Positions 1 to 8,231 of a stretch of 64,000 nucleotides of DNA are shown piece after piece. This DNA comes from Streptomyces sp. ITFR-16. Lineage in GTDB: Bacteria; Actinomycetota; Actinomycetes; Streptomycetales; Streptomycetaceae. Under the pieces are notes generated by a model. It saw only the letters and a list, made by a program, of their open reading frames with translations. It was not told the DNA's origin and did no database searches. Numbering within the stretch: the first letter of the stretch is position 1; every line of letters starts with the position of its first letter. The stretch covers positions 2,294,001 through 2,358,000 of the forward strand of contig NZ_CP134609.1 in NCBI RefSeq assembly GCF_031844705.1, in the 5' to 3' direction. The translations under genes were made by a program, and so were the position numbers.

Positions 1-610
1 CCGCGTACGCCTCGCGGACCGTGCGGCCGTCGACACGGAACCCGGCGGCGCCGGCCGCCGCGCACAGCTCATCCGCCGTGAACTCCGCCCAGTACACGCG
101 GAGATCACTGCCCAGTGGGTCGCCGATCACCCCGTCACCGGTCCCCTCCTTCGCCACGATCAGCAGCCGGCCGCCGGGGCGGATCGCGGCGGCCCAGGAC
201 GCGAGCGTGGCGGGCAGCCCGCTCCTGGGCTGGTCGTGCAACGAGTAGTACGAGACCAGCCCGTCGAGCGGCTCCGCGACGGCCCGCTGGTCCATCACCG
301 CGAACCGGCAGCCGGGCTGCTCCCGCCGCGCGAGGGCGACGCAGCGCGGCGAGAGGTCGATGCCGAGCACATCGAGCCCCCTCGCCGCGAGCAACGCCGT
401 CACATGGCCGCAGGGCCCGCAGCCTGCGTCGTACACCCTGCCGCCCGGACGGACCCGGCCCGCGAACGCGTGCAGGGCCTCCAGGTCGTAGGGCTTGCCG
501 GCCAGCTCGTGCCGGAAGAGCCGGAGGTAGTCGTCGGCGCGGGCGTCCCACGTACGGACGACGTCGGCTCCACTGCCGGGTTCCGGCGAGGAAATCGGCG
601 CATCAGCCAT
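1..610 (-). CDS. Class I SAM-dependent methyltransferase (partial, runs off the window edge)
   Basis: The frame opens at ATG 610 and stays open to the window edge, giving about 203 residues with the C-terminus missing. Motif I of the Rossmann-fold methyltransferases is clear as VYDAGCGPCG near residues 59-68. It is followed by the acidic loop VLGIDLSPR near 81-89 and a post-motif region RPGGRLLIVAKEG. This is the fold of small-molecule methyltransferases of the Methyltransf_11/25 type; the substrate cannot be told from sequence. The start overlaps the end of the upstream lipoprotein gene by 8 bases, so the two may be cotranscribed. Confidence 0.85.
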   Translation of the reverse strand, partial: MADAPISSPEPGSGADVVRTWDARADDYLRLFRHELAGKPYDLEALHAFAGRVRPGGRVYDAGCGPCGHVTALLAARGLDVLGIDLSPRCVALARREQPGCRFAVMDQRAVAEPLDGLVSYYSLHDQPRSGLPATLASWAAAIRPGGRLLIVAKEGTGDGVIGDPLGSDLRVYWAEFTADELCAAAGAAGFRVDGRTVREAYA

Positions 611-1217
611 CACGCGACTTTTTCTTGATCTGAGCCACGACTGCCCGTCGGGTTTCAGTCGAACCGACAACAGCGAAGATCGAGGGCTCAGGGTCCTGCA
701 CCCTCACGACTGAGACTTCCCCACGAGAACTGACCGGCCTGGCAGCATCTTTCGATGCGTACTCGATCACCATGGCTTTCTTGCTGCAGGACAGGGAGGC
801 CCAGGGGTCGGTTCCATCATTCGATCCGGCCCCGGAGGCAAAGTTGTACGGGCCTGCAGCATATTCACTACTGCCGGAGCCCTTGCCCGGCCAATCAGAA
901 ACGAGGTGGACGATCGATCGCCCGCCGGCCGCTCGGCCGACCACTGCTACTCCGCAGGAATCTCCATGAACGTATGCGATCAGGCGATTCCCGCCATTGC
1001 GGACTTCACCAAGCACGCGGGGGGTTCCGGACTTTGACGCATCATCCACGTCAGCAAGTGGGTCGCCACTCACGCTGATAGCAGCAAGGCCACCCAACGG
1101 AGAATAGTCGTCAGCGACGGTGGTGGCGGCCCTTTCGTGGCCACCACCCTCCGTGCATCCCACACATGACACCAGAAGAGCAGCCCCGACGCCTGCCAGA
1201 CGTGCGCTCCAAGTCAT
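603..1217 (-). CDS. Putative lipoprotein of unknown function
   Basis: This encodes 204 residues from ATG 1217, preceded by a GAGGGAG ribosome site about 8 bases upstream. The N-terminus is a short lipoprotein signal with two overlapping possible lipoboxes, LVSC ending at Cys18 and CVGC ending at Cys21, so the mature protein should be anchored on the outer face of the membrane. The rest (repeated Gly/Ser/Asp stretches, two or three Cys) matches no family I recognise. Base composition is visibly lower in GC than the housekeeping genes to the right, as is the next gene, which suggests an accessory pair. It overlaps the methyltransferase start by 8 bases. Confidence 0.7.
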   Translation of the reverse strand: MTWSARLAGVGAALLVSCVGCTEGGGHERAATTVADDYSPLGGLAAISVSGDPLADVDDASKSGTPRVLGEVRNGGNRLIAYVHGDSCGVAVVGRAAGGRSIVHLVSDWPGKGSGSSEYAAGPYNFASGAGSNDGTDPWASLSCSKKAMVIEYASKDAARPVSSRGEVSVVRVQDPEPSIFAVVGSTETRRAVVAQIKKKSRDG

Positions 1218-1250
1218 GCAACTGCTCCCTCATCCGTGCGGGTTGGCCTG

Positions 1251-1853
1251 TTAACTCAGATACTGATTGAAACAGACCCCCACCGGCTTGCTGGCCAGGA
1301 CGTGCTTCCCCGTCTTCAGCGAGCCGCCGTCCAGGTAGATCTGACCGTCGTACAGGTCCATCAGAGCATACGCCTCCACCGTTCCGAACTTACCCTTGGG
1401 GACTTCGTATCGGGTTTGGTTGGAGATGGTGTACGACTTGGTCGTATCCCACCCCACGCCCGCCGAAATCACCCCCTTGGAAACACTCATCTCCGCCTTG
1501 GTGGTTGCAGATACGCTCTTGTCGACCGTCAGGACGAGCGTAGTTTTGCCATGACCGCTCGTCTGCTGGATCAGCTTGGTCGAACAGACCTGTCCCATAT
1601 GCTTCACGTTCTTGACGACCGGAGGCCTGGGACCACTTCTGGGCGATATCGGAGAAGCTGGCCCGCTCTCGGATTCCTCTGCTGAATCGACAGGCCCCGA
1701 GTAGTCCTGATTGAACTTCACCAAGGTATTCGGGCCGGGCTCGAAGGTCTCCTGCTGCACGCCCTTAGAGAGCTGCGCTTCTTCGTCGACCGCCAGTGCC
1801 GGCGTTGATGCTGCGAACCCCAGCACGAGTGAAGCCATCGTGATGACGGTCAC
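1251..1853 (-). CDS. Secreted protein of unknown function, start uncertain
   Basis: The frame gives 200 residues from GTG 1853. The N-terminus is a hydrophobic signal core ending in TPALA near residue 21, but it lacks the usual positive n-region and the start has no properly spaced ribosome site. An ATG at 1882 in the neighbouring frame encodes MGDSRIIQQG and would supply a charged n-region if one frameshift joined the two. The mature part has two cysteines (near residues 89 and 195, possibly a disulfide), a Ser/Thr/Lys-rich middle and no family I know. GC is lower than in nearby genes. It sits upstream of the lipoprotein gene in the same direction. Confidence 0.55.
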   Translation of the reverse strand: MTVITMASLVLGFAASTPALAVDEEAQLSKGVQQETFEPGPNTLVKFNQDYSGPVDSAEESESGPASPISPRSGPRPPVVKNVKHMGQVCSTKLIQQTSGHGKTTLVLTVDKSVSATTKAEMSVSKGVISAGVGWDTTKSYTISNQTRYEVPKGKFGTVEAYALMDLYDGQIYLDGGSLKTGKHVLASKPVGVCFNQYLS

Positions 1854-1903
1854 CCTTGTTGAATGATGCGCGAATCCCCCATGGTCAACTGGTCGCCCCC
1901 CGA

Positions 1904-1920
1904 ATTCCCCCGGGGGGAAT
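1904..1920. promoter_or_regulatory. Short inverted repeat upstream of the secreted protein gene
   Basis: Perfect 8-base arms (ATTCCCCC and GGGGGAAT) flank a single central G. The repeat lies about 50 bases before the GTG start of the secreted protein, so it could be an operator. No binding protein is assigned. The rest of the 1854-2047 gap shows nothing recognisable. Confidence 0.3.
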
Positions 1921-2047
1921 CACAAAACTACGATGGAACTCGTGTACACAGAACCCGATCTACCGTTTCTTGAGGTGGATCTGAGCTCTGTTCATCACAT
2001 GCGGGGAATCCTGCATCCGGCACCCTGTCCGGTTCTGGCGTCGAGAC

Positions 2048-2099
2048 GGGCAGCGGCGTTCGGGGACCCGCATGCACGGGTCCCCGAACGCCGCTGCCC
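2048..2099 (-). terminator. Strong hairpin terminator of the ahpD-like gene
   Basis: The arms 2048-2070 and 2077-2099 are perfect 23-base complements around a 6-base loop (catgca). The hairpin starts on the base right after the stop codon of the AhpD-like gene. There is no T-run, as is common for Streptomyces terminators. Confidence 0.8.
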
Positions 2100-2573
2100 T
2101 CAGGCGAACTGCCCCGGAACGTAGTCGCCCGCCGGCTGCTGGACCAGTACGTTCAGGCGGTTGAAGGTGTTGATCAGGGCGATCCCGCAGACCAGGGCCG
2201 CGAGCTGGTCCTCGTCGTAGTACTTGGCGGCGTTGGCCCAGACCTCGTCCGGGACCCCGCCGGCCGCGTCCGCGATGCGGGTGGCCTGTTCGGTCAGTTC
2301 CAGGGCGGCGCGTTCGGCGTCGGTGAAGACGGTGGCCTCGCGCCACACCGCGACCAGGTGGAGCCGGGTCGCGGTCTCCCCGGCGTGTGCGGCCTCCTTG
2401 GTGTGCATGTCGACGCAGAACGCACAGCCGTTGATCTGGCTGGCGCGCAGCCGTACCAGCTCCTGGGTGGCGAGCGGCAGTGTCGAGTCCGCGAGCGCCC
2501 TGCCCGCCGCGACGACGTGCTTCATGGCCTTGGCCGAGACCGCGTTGGTGAAGAGGTTGAGACGAGCTTCCAT
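2100..2573 (-). CDS. Carboxymuconolactone decarboxylase / AhpD-like alkylhydroperoxidase
   Basis: The protein is 157 residues with the AhpD-type redox motif CAFCVDMH near residues 51-58, in which the CxxC pair and the following His are the catalytic elements of the family. The length and the all-helical layout fit single-domain CMD proteins. Such enzymes reduce peroxides using thiols, though many members have unknown substrates. The ATG at 2573 has AGGAA upstream at good spacing. It stands alone between a strong terminator and the GH3 gene. A peroxidase role is inferred from the motif only. Confidence 0.85.
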   Translation of the reverse strand: MEARLNLFTNAVSAKAMKHVVAAGRALADSTLPLATQELVRLRASQINGCAFCVDMHTKEAAHAGETATRLHLVAVWREATVFTDAERAALELTEQATRIADAAGGVPDEVWANAAKYYDEDQLAALVCGIALINTFNRLNVLVQQPAGDYVPGQFA

Positions 2574-2673
2574 GATCGGTTCCTGCCTTGTGTCGAGTGG
2601 TTGCTACACCTCTCTGACGGGGCGGCCGGCACCGATGTGACACGGGGGTGTGTGACCTGCGTCTCCCCGCCCC

Positions 2674-3810
2674 TCACAGTCCGGCGCGCAGCGCGTTGAC
2701 GCGGGCGGCGGCGGCCTCGAAGGCAGCCGCGTCGAGCAGGCCGGACCCCAGGGCATCGCTCAGGGCGGTCACCGCCTCGTCGCCCTGGGAGACGCTGCGG
2801 GCCGAGCAGAGCAGGAGGTCCATGCCCGCGGAGGCAGCCGCGACGGCACGCTGCGACGTGCTGCCGAAGGACTGGAGGGCACCGGCCTCCAGGGCGTCGG
2901 TGATCGTGACGCCCTGGTAGCCGAGCCGGTTGCGCAGCTCGCCGACGACGGTCGGGGAGAGACCGGCGGGGCGGGCGGAGTCCAGCGCGGTGTAGGTGGC
3001 CCAGGACAGCATGACGAGCTTGACCCCGGCCGAGATCGCGTCCCGGTACGGCGCCTCGTCCACGCTGCGCAGGGTGGCGGCGGACGTGGCGATGGTGACG
3101 GCGCGCAGATCCGTGTTCTGGCTGGCGGTCGCGGGGCCGAGGCCGGGGAAGTGCTTGGCGGTGGCCGCGACCCCGACGGCCTGCTGGGAGGTGATGAAGG
3201 TCTTGCCGCAACTGGCCACGGCCGCGGCGGACTTGCTGTACGACCGCTCGTACTGGTCGGTGAAGTCGCCGTCCGCGCGGTAGACGTCCAGCACCGGCGC
3301 GAGGTTCACGTTCATGCCGATGCCCGCCAGGTTCAGGCCCGCGCCCTGGCCGGTGAAGTCCGCCCACTGGTGCGGGTCGGCGGAGGCGCCGACATCCTTG
3401 GCGGACATGACGGGCTCACCGGGCAGCCGGCGGATCACGCCGCCCTCCTGATCGGTCATCAGGAGCAGCGGGGCCTTCACGGGCGACGAGGCGTGCGCCG
3501 CGTTCATCGACTGGATGACGCTCTCGATCTGGCTCAGGTTCTGGATGTTCTCGCCGAAGAAGATCACGCCGGCCGTGTGGCCCTGCTTGATGGCGTTCAT
3601 CAGCGAGGAGGGCGGCGTGAGCCCGGGGTAGGAGTGGATGACGCACTGCCCGGCGCGCTGCTGGGGGGTCAGGGCGGAGAAGCGGGGGCGCGAGCTCTCG
3701 GGCATCCGTACGGCCGCTTCCGCGCCGGCCGCCGTGCCCAGTCCGCCGGCCAGGGCCGCGGCTCCGGCGATCAGGGCCCCGCGCCTGCTGAGGGGTGGTG
3801 TCGAGCGCAT
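2674..3810 (-). CDS. Exported GH3 beta-N-acetylhexosaminidase (NagZ-like)
   Basis: This encodes 378 residues with a Tat-type signal (SRRGALIAGAA near residues 8-18) ending before residue 35. The GH3 N-terminal barrel follows. MTDQEGGVIRRLPG, the KHFPG motif near residue 217 and ITDALEAGAL, whose Asp is the expected nucleophile, are the hallmarks of single-domain bacterial GH3 hexosaminidases. These remove GlcNAc from muropeptides or chito-oligosaccharides. The protein ends after the barrel, as in NagZ. It follows the GH25 muramidase in the same direction, with a hairpin between them, so the two probably share a job in cell-wall breakdown outside the cell. Confidence 0.88.
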   Translation of the reverse strand: MRSTPPLSRRGALIAGAAALAGGLGTAAGAEAAVRMPESSRPRFSALTPQQRAGQCVIHSYPGLTPPSSLMNAIKQGHTAGVIFFGENIQNLSQIESVIQSMNAAHASSPVKAPLLLMTDQEGGVIRRLPGEPVMSAKDVGASADPHQWADFTGQGAGLNLAGIGMNVNLAPVLDVYRADGDFTDQYERSYSKSAAAVASCGKTFITSQQAVGVAATAKHFPGLGPATASQNTDLRAVTIATSAATLRSVDEAPYRDAISAGVKLVMLSWATYTALDSARPAGLSPTVVGELRNRLGYQGVTITDALEAGALQSFGSTSQRAVAAASAGMDLLLCSARSVSQGDEAVTALSDALGSGLLDAAAFEAAAARVNALRAGL

Positions 3811-3869
3811 GACTTGCTCCTTCGTGAACGGTCGTGGAGCCGGGCGGGGCCTCGGGGCGGGAACGCGCG

Positions 3870-3905
3870 CGGGCCGGAGCGGCCGGGGAGGGCCGCTCCG
3901 GCCCG
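3870..3905 (-). terminator. Hairpin terminator after the muramidase gene
   Basis: Perfect 15-base arms at 3870-3884 and 3891-3905 flank a 6-base loop, 58 bases past the muramidase stop. It should end the muramidase transcript before the GH3 gene. Confidence 0.7.
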
Positions 3906-3962
3906 CGTACCCCTCTCGCGGAGGCTACGCCCGGTGGGGGCGGGACGGTCCGGCGCCCGCCG

Positions 3963-4841
3963 TCACGGGGTGTTGTTGGCCAGCGCCAGCAGGCGGGAGC
4001 GGTCACCGCTGAAGCGGTCGCGGTCGACGTTGCCCGAGACACCGCTCACCGAGCCGGTGGAGGTGTACTGCCAGACCGTGTAGAAGGGGAAGCCCGACGG
4101 GATGCTGGGCGTGCCGGTGGTCCAGTTCGCGACCCACAGCGGGCTGAGGGCGGCCATGCCGTCCCAGCCACCGGTGCACTCGTTCCACCAGCTCGGGCTG
4201 GTGTAGATCACGACGTCGCGGCCGGTGCGGGCCTTGTACGTGTTGTAGAAGTCGAGGACCCACTGGCGCATGGACGCCTGGGAGTAGCCGTAGCAGGTGC
4301 CCTCGATGTCCAGCACGCCCGGCAGCGTGAGGTTGTCGCGGGACCAGGCGCCGCCGTTGCTGGCGAAGAAGTCCGCCTGGGCGGCGCCGCCGGAGACGTC
4401 GGGGCGCGCGTAGTGGTACGCGCCCCGGATCACACCGGCGTTGTAGGCGTTCAGGTAGTTGTCACTGAACGTCGGGTCCTTGTACGTGAGGCCCTCGGTC
4501 GCCTTCATCCAGGCGAACTCGATGCCCGCGCCGCGCACGGAGCTCCAGTTGATGCCTCCCTGCCAGCTGGAGACGTCGATGCCCTCGGGGTTGGCCTTCA
4601 GGCCGGCGTCCGGCTGGGCGCCGAGGTGCAGTTGGCGGGTGTCGGACGTGAAGTCCTTGCCGTCCTGGATGTAGCCGACGCCCATGTACCCGTGGCCGAG
4701 CGGCACGGGGTTGTCCGGCACGGGCTTCGCCGAGGCGGTGCCGGACATCAGGCTGAACAGCAGCGCGGCACTCGTGCCGACGACACCGGCCACGGTGAGT
4801 CTCTTCTGGGTGGACCTGAGGGAAATGCTCCGGGGGAACAT
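3963..4841 (-). CDS. Secreted GH25 lysozyme (N-acetylmuramidase)
   Basis: This is 292 residues with an N-terminal signal ending near ASA (residue 38). The GH25 domain fills residues 85-285. GIDVSSWQG near 87-95 supplies the first acidic residue, and LPGVLDIEG near 174-182 supplies the DxE pair that forms the catalytic centre in the cellosyl/Chalaropsis lysozyme family. The enzyme cleaves the MurNAc-GlcNAc bond of peptidoglycan. No cell-wall binding repeats follow, so it is a single-domain secreted form. It faces the adenosine deaminase gene across a 250-base divergent intergenic region with a DasR-like site. Confidence 0.92.
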   Translation of the reverse strand: MFPRSISLRSTQKRLTVAGVVGTSAALLFSLMSGTASAKPVPDNPVPLGHGYMGVGYIQDGKDFTSDTRQLHLGAQPDAGLKANPEGIDVSSWQGGINWSSVRGAGIEFAWMKATEGLTYKDPTFSDNYLNAYNAGVIRGAYHYARPDVSGGAAQADFFASNGGAWSRDNLTLPGVLDIEGTCYGYSQASMRQWVLDFYNTYKARTGRDVVIYTSPSWWNECTGGWDGMAALSPLWVANWTTGTPSIPSGFPFYTVWQYTSTGSVSGVSGNVDRDRFSGDRSRLLALANNTP

Positions 4842-4963
4842 GGGGCCTCCTGCTTGTGGGGGGAGTTGCGGTTCGACGACGGTCTACGCGCGTCCAGTTG
4901 TCGCGAACACGACATAGTCAGCCACAGGAGCGGGTGCGGGGTAAATAGTTTTCCGGTTTCGTT

Positions 4964-4979
4964 AGTGGTATAGACCTCT
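4964..4979. promoter_or_regulatory. Candidate DasR-responsive element (dre)
   Basis: The 16-mer AGTGGTATAGACCTCT matches the DasR consensus (ACTGGTCTAGACCACT and its A[C/G]TGGTCTAGACCA[C/G]T form) with two central or distal mismatches. It sits about 120 bases before the muramidase start and about 110 bases before the adenosine deaminase start. DasR represses aminosugar and chitin genes in Streptomyces, which fits a muramidase and a hexosaminidase. Binding is inferred. Confidence 0.45.
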
Positions 4980-5091
4980 CTCCGCCTTGGTGAGCTGTGC
5001 AAACGACCGGCGCTTGACGGAAGTTTTCCGAACTGACGGGTACGCCAGCGCACTCGATCGAGTGGACGTTTCCGGTGATATGCGGGATTCG

Positions 5092-6726
5092 ATGAGAAAT
5101 GCCCTCCCGGGACGCGATCATTCGGCGGTGATCATCTCTCCCATTCGGACGGCACGCCGTCCCAAGTCCCCGCTCCTGGCAGGGATCGGCGGCGCACTCG
5201 CCGTACTGACCCTGCTTCCGGCCGTCCCGGCCGCCGCCGCGCCCGTCCGGGACGCCTCGCCCCGCCCGGTGACCCCGGCCGAGCGTGCGACCTCCGCGTT
5301 CCTCAGGGCCTCGCAGGACAGGCCCGAGCGGCTGAAGGCGTTCTTCAAGGCGCTGCCCAAGGGCGGCGACCTCCACAACCACCTGTCGGGCGCCGCCACC
5401 ACCGAGTTCCTGATCAAGCTCGCGATCGAGCGGGGCCTGTGCATCGACGCCACGATGACGGCGGTGGCGCCGCCGTGCGGAACGGGCACACGGCCCGCCT
5501 CCGACGCCCGGACGGACCCCGCCTTCCGGCAGCAGATCATCCGGGCCTGGTCCATGCAGGACTTCCCGGCGGACCAGTCGGGGCACGACCACTTCTTCGA
5601 CACGTTCGGCAAGTTCGGCCTGGCGACCTGGGACCGGGGCAAGCTGCTGGCGAACGTCGCCGACACCGCCGTCGAGCAGAACCAGTTCTATCTGGAGACC
5701 ATGGTCACCCCGGCGTCGGACAGCGCCAAGAAGCTCGCGGACGCGGTGGGGTACGACGCCGATCTCGCGGCCCTGCACCGCAAACTGCTGGCGGGCGGAC
5801 AGCTCGACCGGGTCGTGGACGAGGCGGTCAAGGAGGCAGATGACGCCGACGCCCAGTTCCGGGCCACCGCGCACTGCGACACCCCGCGCCCCGCCCCGGG
5901 CTGCCGGCTGCCCGTCCGGTGGATCTCCCAGGTGTCCCGGGGCAGTTCACCGGCCCGCGTGTTCACCCAGATCGCCGTCGGCATGCGGCTGGCGGAGCGC
6001 GACCCGAGGTTCGTCGCGGTCAACCTCGTCCAGCCCGAGGACGGCGAGAGCGCGCTGAGCAACTACAGCCTCCAGATGCGGATGCTGAAGTACCTGCGCG
6101 GCCAGTACCCCGGCGCCCATCTCACCCTGCACGCCGGTGAGCTGGCCCCCGGCCTGGTCAAGCCCGAGGACCTGACCTTCCACATCAACGAGGCCGTGCG
6201 CGTCGCCGGCGCCGAGCGCATCGGCCACGGCGTGGACCTGGTCCACGAGGACGACTGGCGCGGGCTCGCCCGGACGATGGCGCGGCGCGGCGTCGCCGTC
6301 GAGGTGCCGTTCTCCAGCAACAAGCAGATCCTCGGCATCGCGGGCGACGACCACCCGTTCAACGCCTACCGCCGCTACGGCGTGCCGGTGGTCCTGTCCA
6401 CCGACGACCCGGGCGTCTCGCGGATCGACATCAGCCACGAGTACCAGTACGCCGCGAAGACGTACAGCCTCTCCTACACCGAGCTGAAGGACCTGGCCCG
6501 CGCCTCGCTGGAGTACGCCTTCCGCGACGGCCGCAGCCTCTGGGTCCCGGGCTCCGCGCCCTCCGGCTACCAGCCGGTCGCGGCCTGCCGGAGCGACCGC
6601 CCCGGGGCCGTCCGCCCGAGCCCGCGCTGCGCCCGCTACCTCGCCGCCAGCCCGAAGGCGGCGACGGAGTGGCGCCAGGAGACGGCCTTCGCCGCCTTCG
6701 AACGCGCCCACGGCGGCCGCCGCTGA
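5092..6726 (+). CDS. Secreted adenosine deaminase family protein
   Basis: The protein is about 544 residues. The start is unsure: ATG 5080, ATG 5092 and GTG 5128 are all in frame and none has a strong ribosome site. A signal with TARRPK before a hydrophobic stretch ends near AAAA (residue 50). The metal-binding motifs of the adenosine/AMP deaminase superfamily are present: DLHNHLSG near 93-100, LHAGE near 343, IGHGVDL, and STDDPG near 435. The exported form resembles adenosine deaminase-like growth-factor enzymes more than the cytosolic Add. The likely role is extracellular nucleoside scavenging; the exact substrate is not fixed by these motifs. Confidence 0.85.
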   Translation: MRNALPGRDHSAVIISPIRTARRPKSPLLAGIGGALAVLTLLPAVPAAAAPVRDASPRPVTPAERATSAFLRASQDRPERLKAFFKALPKGGDLHNHLSGAATTEFLIKLAIERGLCIDATMTAVAPPCGTGTRPASDARTDPAFRQQIIRAWSMQDFPADQSGHDHFFDTFGKFGLATWDRGKLLANVADTAVEQNQFYLETMVTPASDSAKKLADAVGYDADLAALHRKLLAGGQLDRVVDEAVKEADDADAQFRATAHCDTPRPAPGCRLPVRWISQVSRGSSPARVFTQIAVGMRLAERDPRFVAVNLVQPEDGESALSNYSLQMRMLKYLRGQYPGAHLTLHAGELAPGLVKPEDLTFHINEAVRVAGAERIGHGVDLVHEDDWRGLARTMARRGVAVEVPFSSNKQILGIAGDDHPFNAYRRYGVPVVLSTDDPGVSRIDISHEYQYAAKTYSLSYTELKDLARASLEYAFRDGRSLWVPGSAPSGYQPVAACRSDRPGAVRPSPRCARYLAASPKAATEWRQETAFAAFERAHGGRR

Positions 6727-6737
6727 CAAGCCGGTAC

Positions 6738-6763
6738 GGGTGCGGGGCTCCGGCCCCGCACCC
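6738..6763. terminator. Bidirectional hairpin between convergent genes
   Basis: Arms of 11 bases at 6738-6748 and 6753-6763 flank a tccg tetraloop, just after the deaminase stop. It is placed to end both the deaminase transcript and the facing MFS transcript. Confidence 0.65.
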
Positions 6764-6860
6764 CTACGGCGACAGGCGCGAACAGGGGCGCGGCGTCCGG
6801 CTGTTCACGCCGCATCGGATCGGCCGGCACCAAGGGCCCCGGAGACAGCATGGACGGGTG

Positions 6861-8231
6861 CTACGCGCATGTGCTGGGGGACCTGCGGCGGCCGAGGACG
6901 ACGAGCACGATCCCGGTCGCCCCTGCGCAGACGGTGGTGGTGACGAGCGCGACGGCGAGGAGGGTGTGCGACCACAGCGCATGGTCGTGACCCGGTCGGT
7001 GGATGCGTACGGCGGTGGCGCAGGCCGCGATGCCGAGACTGATCCCCAGCTGACGTGCCGCGTTGACGGCGCTGGACGAGATACCGGTCCGCGACGGGGC
7101 CACACCGTGCATGGCGGCGGCCGGAAGGACCGGCGAGATGATCCCGGCGCCGATTCCGGTCAGGACCATCGCGGGCATGATGGCTTGCCATCCGGGCGCC
7201 GCCGCGGGGAGGGCGAGGCCGAGGCATCCGAGTCCGCAGACCACCAGGCCGACGGCGAAGGGGATTCGCCGGTGGAGTCTGCCGACGAGAGCACCCAGGA
7301 GTGCGGAGGTGAGGAAGAAGACCACCGGTTGGGCGGAGAGGACCAGCGCGGTCTCCACAGGAGTGAGGCCGAGGGCGTCCTGGAGCCAGGAGGAAATGGA
7401 CGGGAGTGCCCCGAAGGCGGCGAAGTAGTACGCGACGGCGACGACGGCCGCGACGACGAACACCCGGTTGCGGACCAGCGCGGGGCCGATGAGAGCGGTG
7501 GCCGGGTGGCTTCGCTCGTGGGCGATGAATCCGGCGCACAGTGCCGTGGATACGGCGAGCATGAGGGCAGCGGTCGGGCTCAGGCCCTGGTCGGCGAAGA
7601 CGAGGGTGGCGATGACGAACCCGCCGACGGCGGCCGCGAGCAGGACCATCCCCGGCACGTTCAGCGGGCCGGGTTCTCTCGCCCGGTCGGCAGGGATGAA
7701 CACCGCGGTCAGAACCGCGGCAGCAAGGGCGATGGGGACTGCGGCTGCGAAGACGGTGCGCCAGCCGAGCGTGGACAGCAGGCCGCCCGAGACGTTGCCA
7801 GCGGCGGCTGCCAGGCCCGATACGGCGCCCCAGACGGCGAAGGCACGGTGCTTGGCCCGGCCGCTGTAGGCGGCTTCCAGCAATGGCAGGGTGGTGGCGA
7901 ACAGCGCCGCGGCGGCGATCCCCTGCACGAACCGGGCGAGGACGAGCGCGAGCACGTTCGGGGCCAGTGCGCAGGCCAGTGATGCGGCGGCGAACGCGAC
8001 CAGACTCCAGATGAGGACGGGGCGTCTGCCCAGGCGATCGCTGATGGTGCCCAGCGGGACGAGGAGCGCGGCAAGCGCGATGGTGTAGATGTCGATGACC
8101 CATTGCAGGGCACCGAAGCCGGTGTGGAGGTCGTCGGCGATCACGGGCATCGCGACGGTGACGATCGTGGAGTACGCGAGCAGGAGGAATGTTGCCGTGC
8201 TGGAGATGATCAGCGGTATCTGTCGTCTCAT
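6861..8231 (-). CDS. MFS drug/metabolite exporter
   Basis: This is a 456-residue, strongly hydrophobic protein with 12-14 predicted membrane spans. MFS motif A appears as GTISDRLGRRP in the loop after span 2. The layout fits drug:H+ antiporter families that export antibiotics or siderophores. The ATG at 8231 is preceded by AGGACAGGAG and overlaps the stop of the upstream chimeric frame as ATGA, so translation is coupled to that relic. Because the relic comes from an iron-siderophore importer and the operon is headed by an iron-box AraC gene, siderophore export is a reasonable guess, but the sequence alone cannot show the substrate. Confidence 0.85.
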   Translation of the reverse strand: MRRQIPLIISSTATFLLLAYSTIVTVAMPVIADDLHTGFGALQWVIDIYTIALAALLVPLGTISDRLGRRPVLIWSLVAFAAASLACALAPNVLALVLARFVQGIAAAALFATTLPLLEAAYSGRAKHRAFAVWGAVSGLAAAAGNVSGGLLSTLGWRTVFAAAVPIALAAAVLTAVFIPADRAREPGPLNVPGMVLLAAAVGGFVIATLVFADQGLSPTAALMLAVSTALCAGFIAHERSHPATALIGPALVRNRVFVVAAVVAVAYYFAAFGALPSISSWLQDALGLTPVETALVLSAQPVVFFLTSALLGALVGRLHRRIPFAVGLVVCGLGCLGLALPAAAPGWQAIMPAMVLTGIGAGIISPVLPAAAMHGVAPSRTGISSSAVNAARQLGISLGIAACATAVRIHRPGHDHALWSHTLLAVALVTTTVCAGATGIVLVVLGRRRSPSTCA

